Assembly: GCA_910587765.1 (NCBI GenBank)
Contig: CAJUNR010000003.1
Coordinates: forward strand, 1-64,000
Direction of reading: 5' to 3'
DNA length: 64,000 nt
DNA from: an uncultured Lachnospiraceae bacterium
GTDB taxonomy: Bacteria; Bacillota; Clostridia; Lachnospirales; Lachnospiraceae
The position numbers and the translations under genes are program-made. The notes beneath the pieces are model-generated. The model was given only the letters and a program-made list of their open reading frames with translations. It did no database searches and had not been told where the DNA came from. Positions 49,763-59,109 of this stretch are shown piece after piece (position 1 is the first letter of the stretch; each line of letters starts with the position of its first letter).

Positions 49763-51175
49763 ATGGATAATTTTCTGAAAACCGTCGGCGAGATCAACGG
49801 TATACTGAATAACTTCATATGGGGGCCTTATATGCTGGTCTTCTTTCTGCTGGTGGGAGGCATGTTCACCATACGGACGGGCTTTTTCCAGATTACGCAG
49901 ATCAAGAGCTGGATGGAAGTGACGATCCTGAGCGTGTTTAAAGACCGGAAAGTGAGGAGAACGGACGACAAGCATTCCATCTCTCAGTTCCAGTCTCTCT
50001 GTACGGCGCTTGCAGCGACCATCGGCACCGGCAACATTGCCGGCGTGGCGACGGCCATCGCTCTGGGCGGTCCGGGCGCCGTATTCTGGATGTGGCTGTC
50101 CGCTTTCGTGGGCATGATGACCAATTATGCGGAGAATACGCTGGGCATCAAGTACCGCTACCGCAACGAACGGGGAGACTGGATCGGCGGCGCGATGATC
50201 TACATAGAGAGAGGGCTTCACTGTAAATGGCTGGCGGTCATCTTCTCCATATTTTGTTTTCTGGCTTCCTTCGGCATCGGAAATATGACGCAGGCCAACT
50301 CCATCGCCAGCGGGCTGAAGGATTCGTTCAACATTCCGGCCTGGGCAACGGCGGTCGTGATCATGTTCTTCGTGGCGTTGGTGATCGTGGGGGGCATTAA
50401 GAGAATCGCGTCCGTGACCGAGAAGATCGTGCCTTTTATGGCTGTGTTTTATATTCTGGGCGGTCTGGTTGTGATCATCGCGAACATCGGAGCGGTTCCG
50501 GCGGCGTTTGCCATGATCTTCCGCGAGGCGTTCAACTTTCAGGCGGCGGGAAGCGGCGTCCTTGGCTATGGTATCGCGGTGGCCATGAAGCGCGGAATCT
50601 CCCGCGGCGTTTTCTCCAATGAGGCGGGTCTTGGTTCTTCGGTTATGGTGCACTCCGCGTCGGATGTGGAGGAGCCGGTGATACAGGGAATGTGGGGCGT
50701 ATTTGAGGTGTTCGCGGATACGATCGTGGTCTGCACCATCACCTGCCTGACGATTCTGACGTCCGGGGTTTACGATCTCGAGGGTTATCTGACCGCCATC
50801 GCGGCAGGCGGCGAGGATGCGGTCGTGTCGGGAACGACGCTGACAGCCAACGCGTTTGCAACGGTGATTCCCCACGGGGACAAATTCGTGGCCATCGCCA
50901 TCATGATGTTCGCGTTCTCCACGATTCTGGGCTGGTCCTACTACGGAGAGCGGGCAGTGGAATATTTGTTTGGAATCAAGGGAATCCTTCCCTACAAAGT
51001 GATCTTTGTGATCGTGATTTTCTTCGGCTGTACCGGTTCGCTGTCTCTGGTATGGGATATCGCGGATACGCTGAACGGTTTCATGTCCGTTCCGAACCTG
51101 ATCGCGGTCACGCTTCTGAGCGGGGAAGTGGTGGAGATGACGAAGAATTATCTGAAGAAAAAACAGTTCTCATAG
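49763..51175 (+). CDS. Sodium:alanine symporter (AGCS family)
   Basis: 470 residues with about ten membrane helices. Family signatures are ATIGTGNIAGVATAIALGGP (about 90-109), the sodium-symporter segment GAVFWMWLSAFVGMM, GGAMIYIERG and SNEAGLGSSVMVHSA (about 290-304). It imports alanine or glycine with Na+ across the cytoplasmic membrane. GGAGGGAAATG lies ahead of the ATG. Its position directly after the Lrp gene suggests joint transcription or control. Confidence 0.95.
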   Translation: MDNFLKTVGEINGILNNFIWGPYMLVFFLLVGGMFTIRTGFFQITQIKSWMEVTILSVFKDRKVRRTDDKHSISQFQSLCTALAATIGTGNIAGVATAIALGGPGAVFWMWLSAFVGMMTNYAENTLGIKYRYRNERGDWIGGAMIYIERGLHCKWLAVIFSIFCFLASFGIGNMTQANSIASGLKDSFNIPAWATAVVIMFFVALVIVGGIKRIASVTEKIVPFMAVFYILGGLVVIIANIGAVPAAFAMIFREAFNFQAAGSGVLGYGIAVAMKRGISRGVFSNEAGLGSSVMVHSASDVEEPVIQGMWGVFEVFADTIVVCTITCLTILTSGVYDLEGYLTAIAAGGEDAVVSGTTLTANAFATVIPHGDKFVAIAIMMFAFSTILGWSYYGERAVEYLFGIKGILPYKVIFVIVIFFGCTGSLSLVWDIADTLNGFMSVPNLIAVTLLSGEVVEMTKNYLKKKQFS

Positions 51176-51254
51176 GTTGCTATTTTGAGACATCTGTGGT
51201 ATGATACATTCGTAGAAGCGCGGGGATTTATAAGGGGAACGGGTATTTTGCGAA

Positions 51255-51869
51255 ATGACAATGGAGATGTCGAAGATATTGGGGTGCGTGCAGTCCGCGG
51301 AAGGACTGCCGCTGTTTGAAAGGGCGGCGATTTTCGCGGCGGCGGCGCACAGCGGTACGACGAGAAAGGGGAATCGGATTCCCTATCTGGCACATCCGGT
51401 AGAGACGGCGGCGATCGTGGCGGAAATGACGGACGATCAGGAGCTGATCGCGGCGGCGGTGCTGCATGACGTGGTGGAAGACACGGAGGTGACGCTTTCG
51501 GAACTCCGGTCCTGTTTCGGCGAACGCATTGCGTTCTATGTGTGCGGGGAAACGGAAGACAAAAGGCCGGAGCTTCCGCCGGAGAGCACCTGGCTTGTGC
51601 GCAAGCAGGAGACGATCGAGTTTCTGCGCAGCCGGGCGGACCGGGCCGCGAAGATACTGGCGCTGGCGGACAAGCTGTCCAACATGCGTTCCGTCGCAAG
51701 GGATGTGCAGAGCATCGGCGACCGGCTGTGGGAGCGTTTCCACCAGAAAGACCGGTCCATGCACGGCTGGATGTACCGGCAGGTGGCGGAGGCGGTGCGC
51801 GAGCTTCAGGATTATCCGGCGTGGAAGGAATACGACCGGCTGATCCGCAGCGTATTTGAAGAAAGCTGA
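51255..51869 (+). CDS. HD-domain hydrolase (SpoT/MESH1-like)
   Basis: 204 residues. The N-terminal half has the HD-domain metal motifs of (p)ppGpp hydrolases: AAAAHSGTTRKGNRIPYLAH (about 29-48), AAVLHDVVEDTEVTL (HD, about 71-85) and LALADKLSNMRSVA (about 136-149). There is no synthetase, TGS or ACT domain, so it is a small single-domain form like MESH1. The cellular substrate may be (p)ppGpp or another nucleotide. The ATG at 51255 has only a weak ribosome site. Confidence 0.85.
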   Translation: MTMEMSKILGCVQSAEGLPLFERAAIFAAAAHSGTTRKGNRIPYLAHPVETAAIVAEMTDDQELIAAAVLHDVVEDTEVTLSELRSCFGERIAFYVCGETEDKRPELPPESTWLVRKQETIEFLRSRADRAAKILALADKLSNMRSVARDVQSIGDRLWERFHQKDRSMHGWMYRQVAEAVRELQDYPAWKEYDRLIRSVFEES

Positions 51870-51907
51870 TACAGATGGGGGGCTGTAGTGAGGTTACAGT
51901 CTCTCAT

Positions 51908-51998
51908 TCTTTATGCACATGGGCGTCCAGATGAAATATGTCAGCAAGCTGACGGACGCCCGGTGCGCGGGCAGGAAGAATCCTGCCTGATTGCAGAG
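51908..51998 (+). repeat. Dispersed two-hairpin intergenic repeat, copy C
   Basis: It begins TTCTTTATGCACATGGGCGTCC and ends GATTGCAGA. Hairpin 1 has GGGCGTCC/GGACGCCC outside and GTCAGC/GCTGAC inside, and hairpin 2 is GGCAGGA-AGAA-TCCTGCC. Hairpin 2 differs from that of copies A and D (GTAGGG/CCCTAC), with matching changes on both arms. Confidence 0.85.
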
Positions 51999-52021
51999 TC
52001 CATGAACAGGAGGAGATCAGG

Positions 52022-53308
52022 ATGAAACCATATTGTGAATGCAGCAGAGAGGAGCTGCTGGCGTTAAAAGACAAACTGACAGCGCAGTATGAGGAGGCGA
52101 AGGCAAAGGGCCTGAAGCTGGATATGTCCAGAGGAAAGCCCGCGGCGGAACAGTTGGATATGACCATGCCGATGATGGATATTTTCAACAGCAGTTTCGA
52201 TATGCGGGACGAAGAGGGCGTGGATGTGAGAAACTACGGCAATCTGGAGGGTATCGTCGGCGCCCGCCGCCTGCTGGGCTCGATGCTGGGCGTGGATCCG
52301 GAGCACGTGATTGTATTCGGTACTGCCAGCCTGAGCGTAATGTACGATACGGTCTCCCGCTCCATGACGCACGGAGTGATGGGGAGCACGCCCTGGTGTA
52401 AGCTGGACAAAGTAAAATTTCTCTGTCCGGCGCCGGGATACGACCGGCATTTTGCCATCACGGAGCATTTCGGCATCGAGATGATCACCATCCCCATGAA
52501 AGAGGACGGACCGGATATGGATCTGGTGGAGGAGTATGTGAAAGATCCGGCGGTCAAGGGCATCTGGTGTGTTCCCATGTATACGAATCCGCTGGGAATC
52601 ACCTACTCGGAGGAAGTGTGCAGGCGGATGGCGGACCTGAATCCGGCGGCGGAAGATTTCCGCGTCTACTGGGACAACGCCTACTGTGTGCATCATCTGT
52701 ACGATGACAGACAGGACACTCTGCCGGAGATTCTCTCCATGTGCAGGGCCAACGGCAAGGAGGATATGGTACTGATCTTCGCCTCCACATCAAAGATCAG
52801 CTTCGCGGGAGCCGGCATCAGCTGCATCGCCGCTTCCCTGGGCAATCTGGAGTGGGTGAAGAAATCCATGACCATCCAGATTATCAGCCATGACAAGATC
52901 AATCAGCTCCGCCATGTGCTGTATTTTAAAGATCTGGAGGGCGTAAAAGAACATATGAGAAAGCATGCGGCGATCATGCGTCCCAAGTTTGAACTGGTGC
53001 TGGAGACGCTGGAGCGGGAGCTGGACGGACTCGCCATCGGTACCTGGACGAAGCCGCTGGGCGGATACTTTATCTCCTTTAATACGATGGACGGCTGCGC
53101 GAAAGCGGTTGTGGAGAAATGTAAGGAAGCCGGCGTGACGCTGACCGGTGCCGGCGCGACGTATCCGTATAAGAAAGATCCGCATGACAGCAATATCCGT
53201 ATCGCGCCGTCCTATCCGACGCTGGAAGAGCTGAAAATCACGGGCGAACTGTTCGTGCTGTGTGTGAAACTGGTCAGTGTGGAGAAGCTTCTGTCGGAAA
53301 AAGCGTGA
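52022..53308 (+). CDS. PLP-dependent aminotransferase, class I (aspartate type Ic-like)
   Basis: 428 residues; AGGAGGAGATCAGG lies before the ATG. Opening residues MKPYCECSREELLALKDKL and LKLDMSRGKPAAEQLDMT are typical of the aspartate-aminotransferase Ic / MocR-like group. PGYDRHFAITEHFG, GIWCVPMYTNPLGITYSEEV (PLP-contact Asn, about 180-199), DNAYCVHHLYDD and the PLP-lysine region STSKISFAGAGISCIA (about 256-271) are all present. It transfers amino groups with glutamate or aspartate; the precise substrate is not certain. It stands alone. Confidence 0.9.
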   Translation: MKPYCECSREELLALKDKLTAQYEEAKAKGLKLDMSRGKPAAEQLDMTMPMMDIFNSSFDMRDEEGVDVRNYGNLEGIVGARRLLGSMLGVDPEHVIVFGTASLSVMYDTVSRSMTHGVMGSTPWCKLDKVKFLCPAPGYDRHFAITEHFGIEMITIPMKEDGPDMDLVEEYVKDPAVKGIWCVPMYTNPLGITYSEEVCRRMADLNPAAEDFRVYWDNAYCVHHLYDDRQDTLPEILSMCRANGKEDMVLIFASTSKISFAGAGISCIAASLGNLEWVKKSMTIQIISHDKINQLRHVLYFKDLEGVKEHMRKHAAIMRPKFELVLETLERELDGLAIGTWTKPLGGYFISFNTMDGCAKAVVEKCKEAGVTLTGAGATYPYKKDPHDSNIRIAPSYPTLEELKITGELFVLCVKLVSVEKLLSEKA

Positions 53309-53361
53309 CGGCGGCTGCGCTCCGGGAGTGAGAAATCTTATATATATTATCGAAACGAAAG

Positions 53362-53393
53362 CTGCGTTCCGGGGAAATTCCGGAACGCAGTTT
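53362..53393 (+). terminator. Terminator after the aminotransferase
   Basis: CTGCGTTCCGG, loop GGAAATT, CCGGAACGCAG, then TTTGTCTG. Confidence 0.8.
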
Positions 53394-53428
53394 GTCTGTA
53401 CGCACAGGGGAAGACGGGACAGCGCCGG

Positions 53429-53863
53429 TTACAGATAGCTGTGCAGCTCCGACCGGAACTGTTCCTCGATGGCGATCAGTTTGCGGCAGATCTCTTTGGA
53501 CGTACTGTCCGCCGCCGGATACTGATTCAGATATTTGTACAGGGATTTGATGCCCATGTTGCAGCCGTCTGTCATCAGATCGGCGACGGAGGCGTCGCTT
53601 TCATCCATGATCATTTTCATATTGGTTTTCATCCACGACATGCTTTTGGCCATCAGGCCCGGTTCCTTTTCTTCGCTGTGATGTTCCAGAAGAAGGGAAT
53701 GAATCTCGTTGCCGAGCTGCTCATGGTGCTCTCTGCTTCGGACCAGCAGCTTCTTCAAATCGGAATCGCGGATCTTCTCCAGCACTTCATCAATCGAATC
53801 CACCGCCATTCTCGTTCCGGAATCGCACTCCTTCAACAGACAGATGGTGTCGTCGCGCTTCAT
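53429..53863 (-). CDS. Four-helix protein of unknown function (ferritin-like/DUF2383-type)
   Basis: 144 residues, all helical: MKRDDTICLLKECDSGTRMA, VRSREHHEQLGNEIHSLL, MSWMKTNMKMIMDESDASVA and KLIAIEEQFRSELHSYL. The order of helices and E/H placement (REHHEQL, IAIEEQF) recalls small ferritin-like or DUF2383 proteins, but the metal ligands are incomplete. No named function. It converges with the aminotransferase and is divergent from the membrane kinase. Confidence 0.7.
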   Translation of the reverse strand: MKRDDTICLLKECDSGTRMAVDSIDEVLEKIRDSDLKKLLVRSREHHEQLGNEIHSLLLEHHSEEKEPGLMAKSMSWMKTNMKMIMDESDASVADLMTDGCNMGIKSLYKYLNQYPAADSTSKEICRKLIAIEEQFRSELHSYL

Positions 53864-54042
53864 ATTTTGTCAGCCTCCTTTACATAATAAACAAGATAAA
53901 ACTATTATGCGTACAGGGCGCGGCAAGTATACAGATTACTGTTCACACATACCGATTCTCTGCCCGTGCCGGGCGTCCGGGTGGCGTAAGTGTATAAAGT
54001 AACAGTATGCACGGAGATGATTTTAAAAGCTCACCTTTGTAC

Positions 54043-54072
54043 TTGAAGTCCGGGCGGTTTTTATTATATAAT
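54043..54072 (+). promoter_or_regulatory. Promoter for the membrane hybrid kinase
   Basis: TTGAAG, an 18-base spacer and TATAAT, about 150 bases before the kinase ATG. The leader (54080-54218) holds no gene that I can see. Confidence 0.65.
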
Positions 54073-54218
54073 GTTGACAAACGGGATGCCGGGCGGGCGT
54101 ATGGCGGTTCGTGTCCGGCGGCCGGGAAATATCGATCGAAGGGGTCAAAGAGCAAAGGGGGGAATGACGCTTCCGCTTCTGCCGGCTCAGGCAGGCCGAA
54201 ACGAGGCGTCTGAAGCAG

Positions 54219-57200
54219 ATGAAAGAACAGAGGAAAACATGGCAGTCAACGGTTTGCGCGCTTCTTTTTCTGATCGCCGTACCGGTTTTGTTTTATATCT
54301 ACATGACGCAGAACCAGGCGCGTATTCAGGAACAGAACCGGGTTTATGCGGAGGATGCGGCGAGGCAGACGGCGGAGCGCATCGAGAGCGAGTTTAATTA
54401 TGCGCTGCAGCGTATCCAGAACAGCGCTTATCTGGTCGGCAGCGGCGGATTCGGTCAGGAGGTAGACGCGCACGTATTGAAAAACCTTGAAGGGAACACG
54501 ACCTTTGACGCCATTCGCTTTACCGGTGCGGACGGGGTCAATCTTGCTTCCGACGGGGCGACCAGCGACAGCTCGGACCGGGACTACTTTATCCGCGGGA
54601 TGCGGGGAGAGAGCGGTCTGGAGACGGTGGAGCAGTCCAGGCTTACGGGCAGGCCGATGATGGTATTTTACGCTCCGGTGCAGCGGGAGGGAGAGATTTC
54701 CGGAATGTTTCTGGGGCTGTATTTTGCCGAGGACTATCTGCGGGACATTCTTGTCGCGAGCTACTTCGGCGAGACCGCCGACGTGTTTCTCTGCACGCTG
54801 GAAGGGCAGGTGATCGCCAGCTCCGGCGGTGAAAGTTACGGGGAAGACCTGCTCTCCTCGCTGACGGAGGCGGGCGTGATCGACAGCGGGACGGCCGGGA
54901 CGGCGAGGGCCATGTTTGCGGACGGCAGCGAGGGGGCGCTTCTGTGCAGCGAGGGCTGCAAGACGGACAACCTCTGCGTCATGCATCTGCCGGGGTATGA
55001 CTATGTTCTCGTGCAGGCGTTTCCCAAGGACATCACGCAGGGCATGGTAAAGAGGGCGAACATGGCGGGCATCCGGCTGGAGATCAGCCTGCTGGTCCTG
55101 TTTCTGATTTATCTTGCGTTTCTGATTATCCGCGGCGGAAGGCGGCGGAAACTGCTGGAGAGGGAGAACAAAATGTTCAACGATGTGCTTCGCGGCGTGA
55201 ACATTCTCTTCTCCTCCCGCTATCTGATTGTGGATCTGGAGAATGACAGTTATTCCTATATGGCGGGAATCGGCCCCTTAAACGCCAGTATCCCCATGGA
55301 GGGCAGCTACAGCGAGGTGATTAAATACCATACGGAGGATATTATCGGGGATCAGGAAAAGGAGGAATTTGCGCAGTTCGCGAGGATCAGTACGCTCAGA
55401 GAGAGTCTTGCGGAGAAAGACACCGCGGTTCATGAATGCCATGTGAGCCGTCAGGGCAGGGAAGACTGGGAGCACCTGCTTGTAGCCTGTCTGGAGCGGA
55501 AAGACGGGGTGCCGGTCAGGCTCCTGTACGTCCGTCAGAACATCAGGGAACTCAAGCTGAAGGAACTGCGGGAGCAGCGGGAGCGGGCGATCCTGAACCG
55601 GAAGGAACAGCAGTACCGGATCGCCGTTATGTCCAGTTCGTTCAGCGCGTTCGAGTGCAATCTGACAAAGGACCGGATCGAGCAGGACATTGTGCGCACG
55701 GACGAAGGACGGGAAATCTCGCTGCTGGAGCGCGTGGGTCTGGCCGTTCCGTGCAGCGCTTCGGTATGTTTTGAACGGTGGAAACAGTTTGTCCTGCCGG
55801 AATCGCAGGCGGATTATGATCTGACGGTCAATGTGGAATATCTGAACAATCAGTATGAGCAGGGAAATATGGAAGTGGATGTGGACTATTGGAGCGGAAC
55901 GGGACACGGGGAACCGATGTGCGTCCGCCAGTCCTTCATCATGACCCGCGATGAGGATACCGGCGATGTGATCGCCATGGTGGTATCGAGGGATATCACG
56001 GAACAGGTCCGCAGGCAGCGGGAGCAGACGCAGGCGCTGCAGGACGCGCTGATGCAGGCGCAGCATGCCAATCAGGCGAAGACGACGTTCCTGTCCAACA
56101 TGAGCCACGACATACGCACGCCGATGAACGCCATCATCGGTTTTGCCACGATCGCGGCCAGCCATATGGACCGCACGGATCAGGTGCGGGACTGCCTGCA
56201 TAAGATTCTCTCTTCCAGCAATCATCTGCTGGGGCTGATCAACGACATCCTGGACATGAGCCGGATCGAGAGCGGAAAACTGCAGATCCACAATCAGGAG
56301 TGCAATATTCCGGAACTGATGCACAATCTGGTCAACATTATCCAGCCGCAGGTAAAATCCAAGCAGCTCGAGATGTTCATTGATACCTTTGAGGTGGTCA
56401 ATGAGGATGTGATCGCGGATCCTCTGAAGCTGAACCAGATTTTCATCAACCTGATGGGCAATGCCGTCAAATACACGCCGGCGGGCGGAACCGTGTCTTT
56501 CCGCATCACGCAGCACACCACCTACAGGCACGGGTGGGGCGATTATGTTTTTGTCATCCAGGACAACGGAATCGGAATGTCTAAAGAATTTGTGGAGCAC
56601 ATCTTCGAGCCGTTTGAGCGGGAATCGACCGCTACGAGAAGCGGCATTCAGGGCGCCGGGCTGGGGATGGCGATCACAAAGAATATTGTCGACATGATGG
56701 GCGGAGAGATCACGGTGGAGAGTGAAGTCGGAAAAGGCAGCACCTTCACGGTGAAGCTTCCCCTGCAGCTTCAGGATGTGGAAAAGAATGCGGAACAGAT
56801 CCGGGAGCTGGAAGGGCTGCGCTCGCTGGTGGTGGATGATGATTTTAATGTCTGCGACAGCGTAAGCAAGATGCTCAAAAGTATTGGCCTGCGTTCGGAA
56901 TGGACGACGTCCGGCAGGGAGGCGGCATACCGCGCCAAATCCGCTTATGAGGAAGGCGATCCGTACCATACGTACATCATCGACTGGCAGATGCCGGAGA
57001 TGAGCGGAATCGAGACTGCAAGGAAGATCCGCAGCGCTGTGGGAGAAGAGGCGCCGATCATTATTCTGACTGCCTACGACTGGACGGATATTGAGGAGGA
57101 GGCAAAGAAGGCGGGCGTCACCGCGTTCTGCGCCAAGCCGCTGTTCATGTCCGATTTAAAGGCGGCTTTGCTGGCGGCGAACCAGATCGGCGATGCAAAG

Positions 57201-57620
57201 CAGACGGAGGCGGAGGCTGTCTGGGCGCAGATGGATTTTGAAGGCAAGCGGCTCCTTCTGGTGGAGGATAACGAGCTGAATCGGGAGATCGCGAGCGTCA
57301 TTCTGGAGGAGGCCGGCTTCCAGATCGAATCTGCGCCGGACGGAACCGATGCGGTTGCGATGGTGGAACAGTCCGCGGAAGGCTATTACGACGCCATACT
57401 GATGGATGTGCAGATGCCGGTTATGAACGGATACGAAGCCACGAAAGCGATCCGGGCAATGCGGCGCAGGGATCTGAAGAACCTTCCCATCATCGCCATG
57501 ACGGCGAATGCCATGGAGGAGGACAAGGAGGCGGCGCTAAAAAGCGGCATGAATGCCCATGTTGCCAAACCGCTCGATGTGGAGCTGCTCATGAACGTGC
57601 TGCGCCGGTTTCTGCATTAG
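54219..57620 (+). CDS. Membrane hybrid sensor histidine kinase with two receiver domains
   Basis: 1133 residues. Two membrane helices (about 10-28 and 285-303) flank an extracellular sensor of about 255 residues, of cache type (SDGATSDSSDRDYFIRGM, MMVFYAPVQREGEISGMFLG). PAS-like cytoplasmic segments follow. HisKA is MSHDIRTPMNAIIG (His near 629), the ATPase has DNGIGMSKEF and GAGLGMAITKNIVDMMGG. Receiver 1 (SLVVDDDFNVCDS, about 869) has its Asp in IIDWQMPEMSG (about 923); receiver 2 (LLLVEDNELNREI, about 1010) in ILMDVQMPVMNG (about 1061). There is no HPt or DNA-binding part. The ATG has a weak ribosome site. Confidence 0.9.
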   Translation: MKEQRKTWQSTVCALLFLIAVPVLFYIYMTQNQARIQEQNRVYAEDAARQTAERIESEFNYALQRIQNSAYLVGSGGFGQEVDAHVLKNLEGNTTFDAIRFTGADGVNLASDGATSDSSDRDYFIRGMRGESGLETVEQSRLTGRPMMVFYAPVQREGEISGMFLGLYFAEDYLRDILVASYFGETADVFLCTLEGQVIASSGGESYGEDLLSSLTEAGVIDSGTAGTARAMFADGSEGALLCSEGCKTDNLCVMHLPGYDYVLVQAFPKDITQGMVKRANMAGIRLEISLLVLFLIYLAFLIIRGGRRRKLLERENKMFNDVLRGVNILFSSRYLIVDLENDSYSYMAGIGPLNASIPMEGSYSEVIKYHTEDIIGDQEKEEFAQFARISTLRESLAEKDTAVHECHVSRQGREDWEHLLVACLERKDGVPVRLLYVRQNIRELKLKELREQRERAILNRKEQQYRIAVMSSSFSAFECNLTKDRIEQDIVRTDEGREISLLERVGLAVPCSASVCFERWKQFVLPESQADYDLTVNVEYLNNQYEQGNMEVDVDYWSGTGHGEPMCVRQSFIMTRDEDTGDVIAMVVSRDITEQVRRQREQTQALQDALMQAQHANQAKTTFLSNMSHDIRTPMNAIIGFATIAASHMDRTDQVRDCLHKILSSSNHLLGLINDILDMSRIESGKLQIHNQECNIPELMHNLVNIIQPQVKSKQLEMFIDTFEVVNEDVIADPLKLNQIFINLMGNAVKYTPAGGTVSFRITQHTTYRHGWGDYVFVIQDNGIGMSKEFVEHIFEPFERESTATRSGIQGAGLGMAITKNIVDMMGGEITVESEVGKGSTFTVKLPLQLQDVEKNAEQIRELEGLRSLVVDDDFNVCDSVSKMLKSIGLRSEWTTSGREAAYRAKSAYEEGDPYHTYIIDWQMPEMSGIETARKIRSAVGEEAPIIILTAYDWTDIEEEAKKAGVTAFCAKPLFMSDLKAALLAANQIGDAKQTEAEAVWAQMDFEGKRLLLVEDNELNREIASVILEEAGFQIESAPDGTDAVAMVEQSAEGYYDAILMDVQMPVMNGYEATKAIRAMRRRDLKNLPIIAMTANAMEEDKEAALKSGMNAHVAKPLDVELLMNVLRRFLH

Positions 57621-57635
57621 ATCATAAAATGCGGC

Positions 57636-57690
57636 AAAACCGCCCGGCAGCCCCTGTCTGTTTTTGGCAGGGGGCTGCCGGGCGGTTTTT
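57636..57690. terminator. Bidirectional terminator between convergent genes
   Basis: AAAACCGCCCGGCAGCCCC and GGGGCTGCCGGGCGGTTTT form a perfect stem with T runs on both strands. Confidence 0.92.
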
Positions 57691-57709
57691 GCGGATGCGC
57701 AAGAGCGGT

Positions 57710-59017
57710 TTAAGCGTCTCTTCCGGCCATATAGTTGATAAACTGCTGCGCGGTCCTTCCGGAGATGCCGCCGTGGCTTAATTCCCATTTGTTCGCTTCC
57801 GCGCACAGTTCCTCGTCGGAACAGGTGATGGCGGGATAGCGTTTTCTCAGTTCTTTCACAATCATGAAATATTCCTTCGGCGAAGGTTTCCCATAGTAGA
57901 TTGTCACGCCGAACCGGGCCACCAGAGACAGTTTTTCCTGCATGGTGTCGGAACGGTGGATGCCGTTGTCCGTTTCCATATCGTCCCGGTCGTTCCAGGT
58001 TTCCTTGATCAGATGCCGCCGGTTGGAGGTGGCGTAGATCAGCACGTTGTCCGGCTTTGTCTCCATGCCTCCCTCGATGACGGCTTTCAGATATTTGTAC
58101 TCGATCTCAAATTCTTCAAAGGACAGGTCGTCCATGTAGATGATAAACCGGTAATTGCGGTTTTTTACCTGTGCGATAATGCTGGACAGGTCTTGGAACT
58201 GGTGTTTGTAAATCTCGATCATCCGCAGGCCCTGGTCATAGTATTCGTTTAACAGCGCCTTGATGCTGGTGGATTTGCCGGTGCCGGCGTCTCCGCAGAG
58301 GAGGACGTTGTTGCAGGGCAGTCCTTTGATGAACGCTTCCGTGTTGTCGATGAGTTTTTTCTTCTGAATCTCATATCCGATCAGATCGCTCAGGAGCACT
58401 CGTTCCGTGTTGTTGATGGGCAGAAATTCCACGCCTTCGTCCTGATGGCGGATGCGGAACGCGCGGTTCAGTCCGAACATGCCCACGCCGTAGGCGGCAT
58501 AAAAATCCGTCACGATGCGGAAAATCTCTTTTTCATCCGCCGCCTGCTCCAGCTGTTCGCTGACCATCTGTACTTTTTCGCTGACATTTTTATTGTACAT
58601 CCGCTCTTTTTTCTGAATGGACCGGTAGTTGCAGACGGTGGAGAAGCAGTCGATTCCCAGCGCTTTCTCGATGACGGAAAAATCAAAGTCAAACAGTTTT
58701 TTGAAGACGGCGAAATCTCCTCTGGCAAAATGGTTGACGGTTCCGTCGTTGGCGCCTACCTTCTCGCTCGTCATGCTGAAAGAATTTTCGTTGGTCAGCA
58801 GGATAAAGGTCAGATAGTTGTGCCACAGATTCTTGTCGAAGCCGTACTGGGTCGCCAGATCGAGGAGGGCTTTCATCTGCTCGTAAATCCGGGTGGTCAG
58901 CTCCGCGGGCGTGCCGCATCCGCGGTCGAAATCTTCGAAAATACGGGAGAGTTTCAGAAGGATGCTGTCCTCCCCCAGATCCCGGTATAAGATCAGTCTT
59001 GCAATGTCTCTGTACAT
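57710..59017 (-). CDS. DUF815-type AAA ATPase
   Basis: 435 residues from the ATG at 59017 (AGAAAGGAT ahead). The N-terminal 220 residues are a helical domain of unknown role. The ATPase core has Walker A VLLCGDAGTGKSTSIKAL (about 243-260), Walker B RFIIYMDDLSF (about 293-303) and sensor IYATSNRRHLI (about 328-338), followed by a lid domain ending GISGRTAQQFINYM. This matches the DUF815 group of P-loop ATPases. Partner and substrate unknown. Same strand as uppP, 92 bases downstream of it. Confidence 0.85.
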   Translation of the reverse strand: MYRDIARLILYRDLGEDSILLKLSRIFEDFDRGCGTPAELTTRIYEQMKALLDLATQYGFDKNLWHNYLTFILLTNENSFSMTSEKVGANDGTVNHFARGDFAVFKKLFDFDFSVIEKALGIDCFSTVCNYRSIQKKERMYNKNVSEKVQMVSEQLEQAADEKEIFRIVTDFYAAYGVGMFGLNRAFRIRHQDEGVEFLPINNTERVLLSDLIGYEIQKKKLIDNTEAFIKGLPCNNVLLCGDAGTGKSTSIKALLNEYYDQGLRMIEIYKHQFQDLSSIIAQVKNRNYRFIIYMDDLSFEEFEIEYKYLKAVIEGGMETKPDNVLIYATSNRRHLIKETWNDRDDMETDNGIHRSDTMQEKLSLVARFGVTIYYGKPSPKEYFMIVKELRKRYPAITCSDEELCAEANKWELSHGGISGRTAQQFINYMAGRDA

Positions 59018-59109
59018 AATGTAAAAATCCTTTCTTTGGCGGGAACGCCTCCGCCTTTTGGGAGGTTCTTCGGTTTGTCTGCCGCTACTCATTTTTCACG
59101 CTGCGGCTG

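Noticed and set aside
55278..56969. A 563-codon minus-strand frame inside the membrane kinase
   Set aside because: A shadow frame, His/Arg-rich and without any domain.
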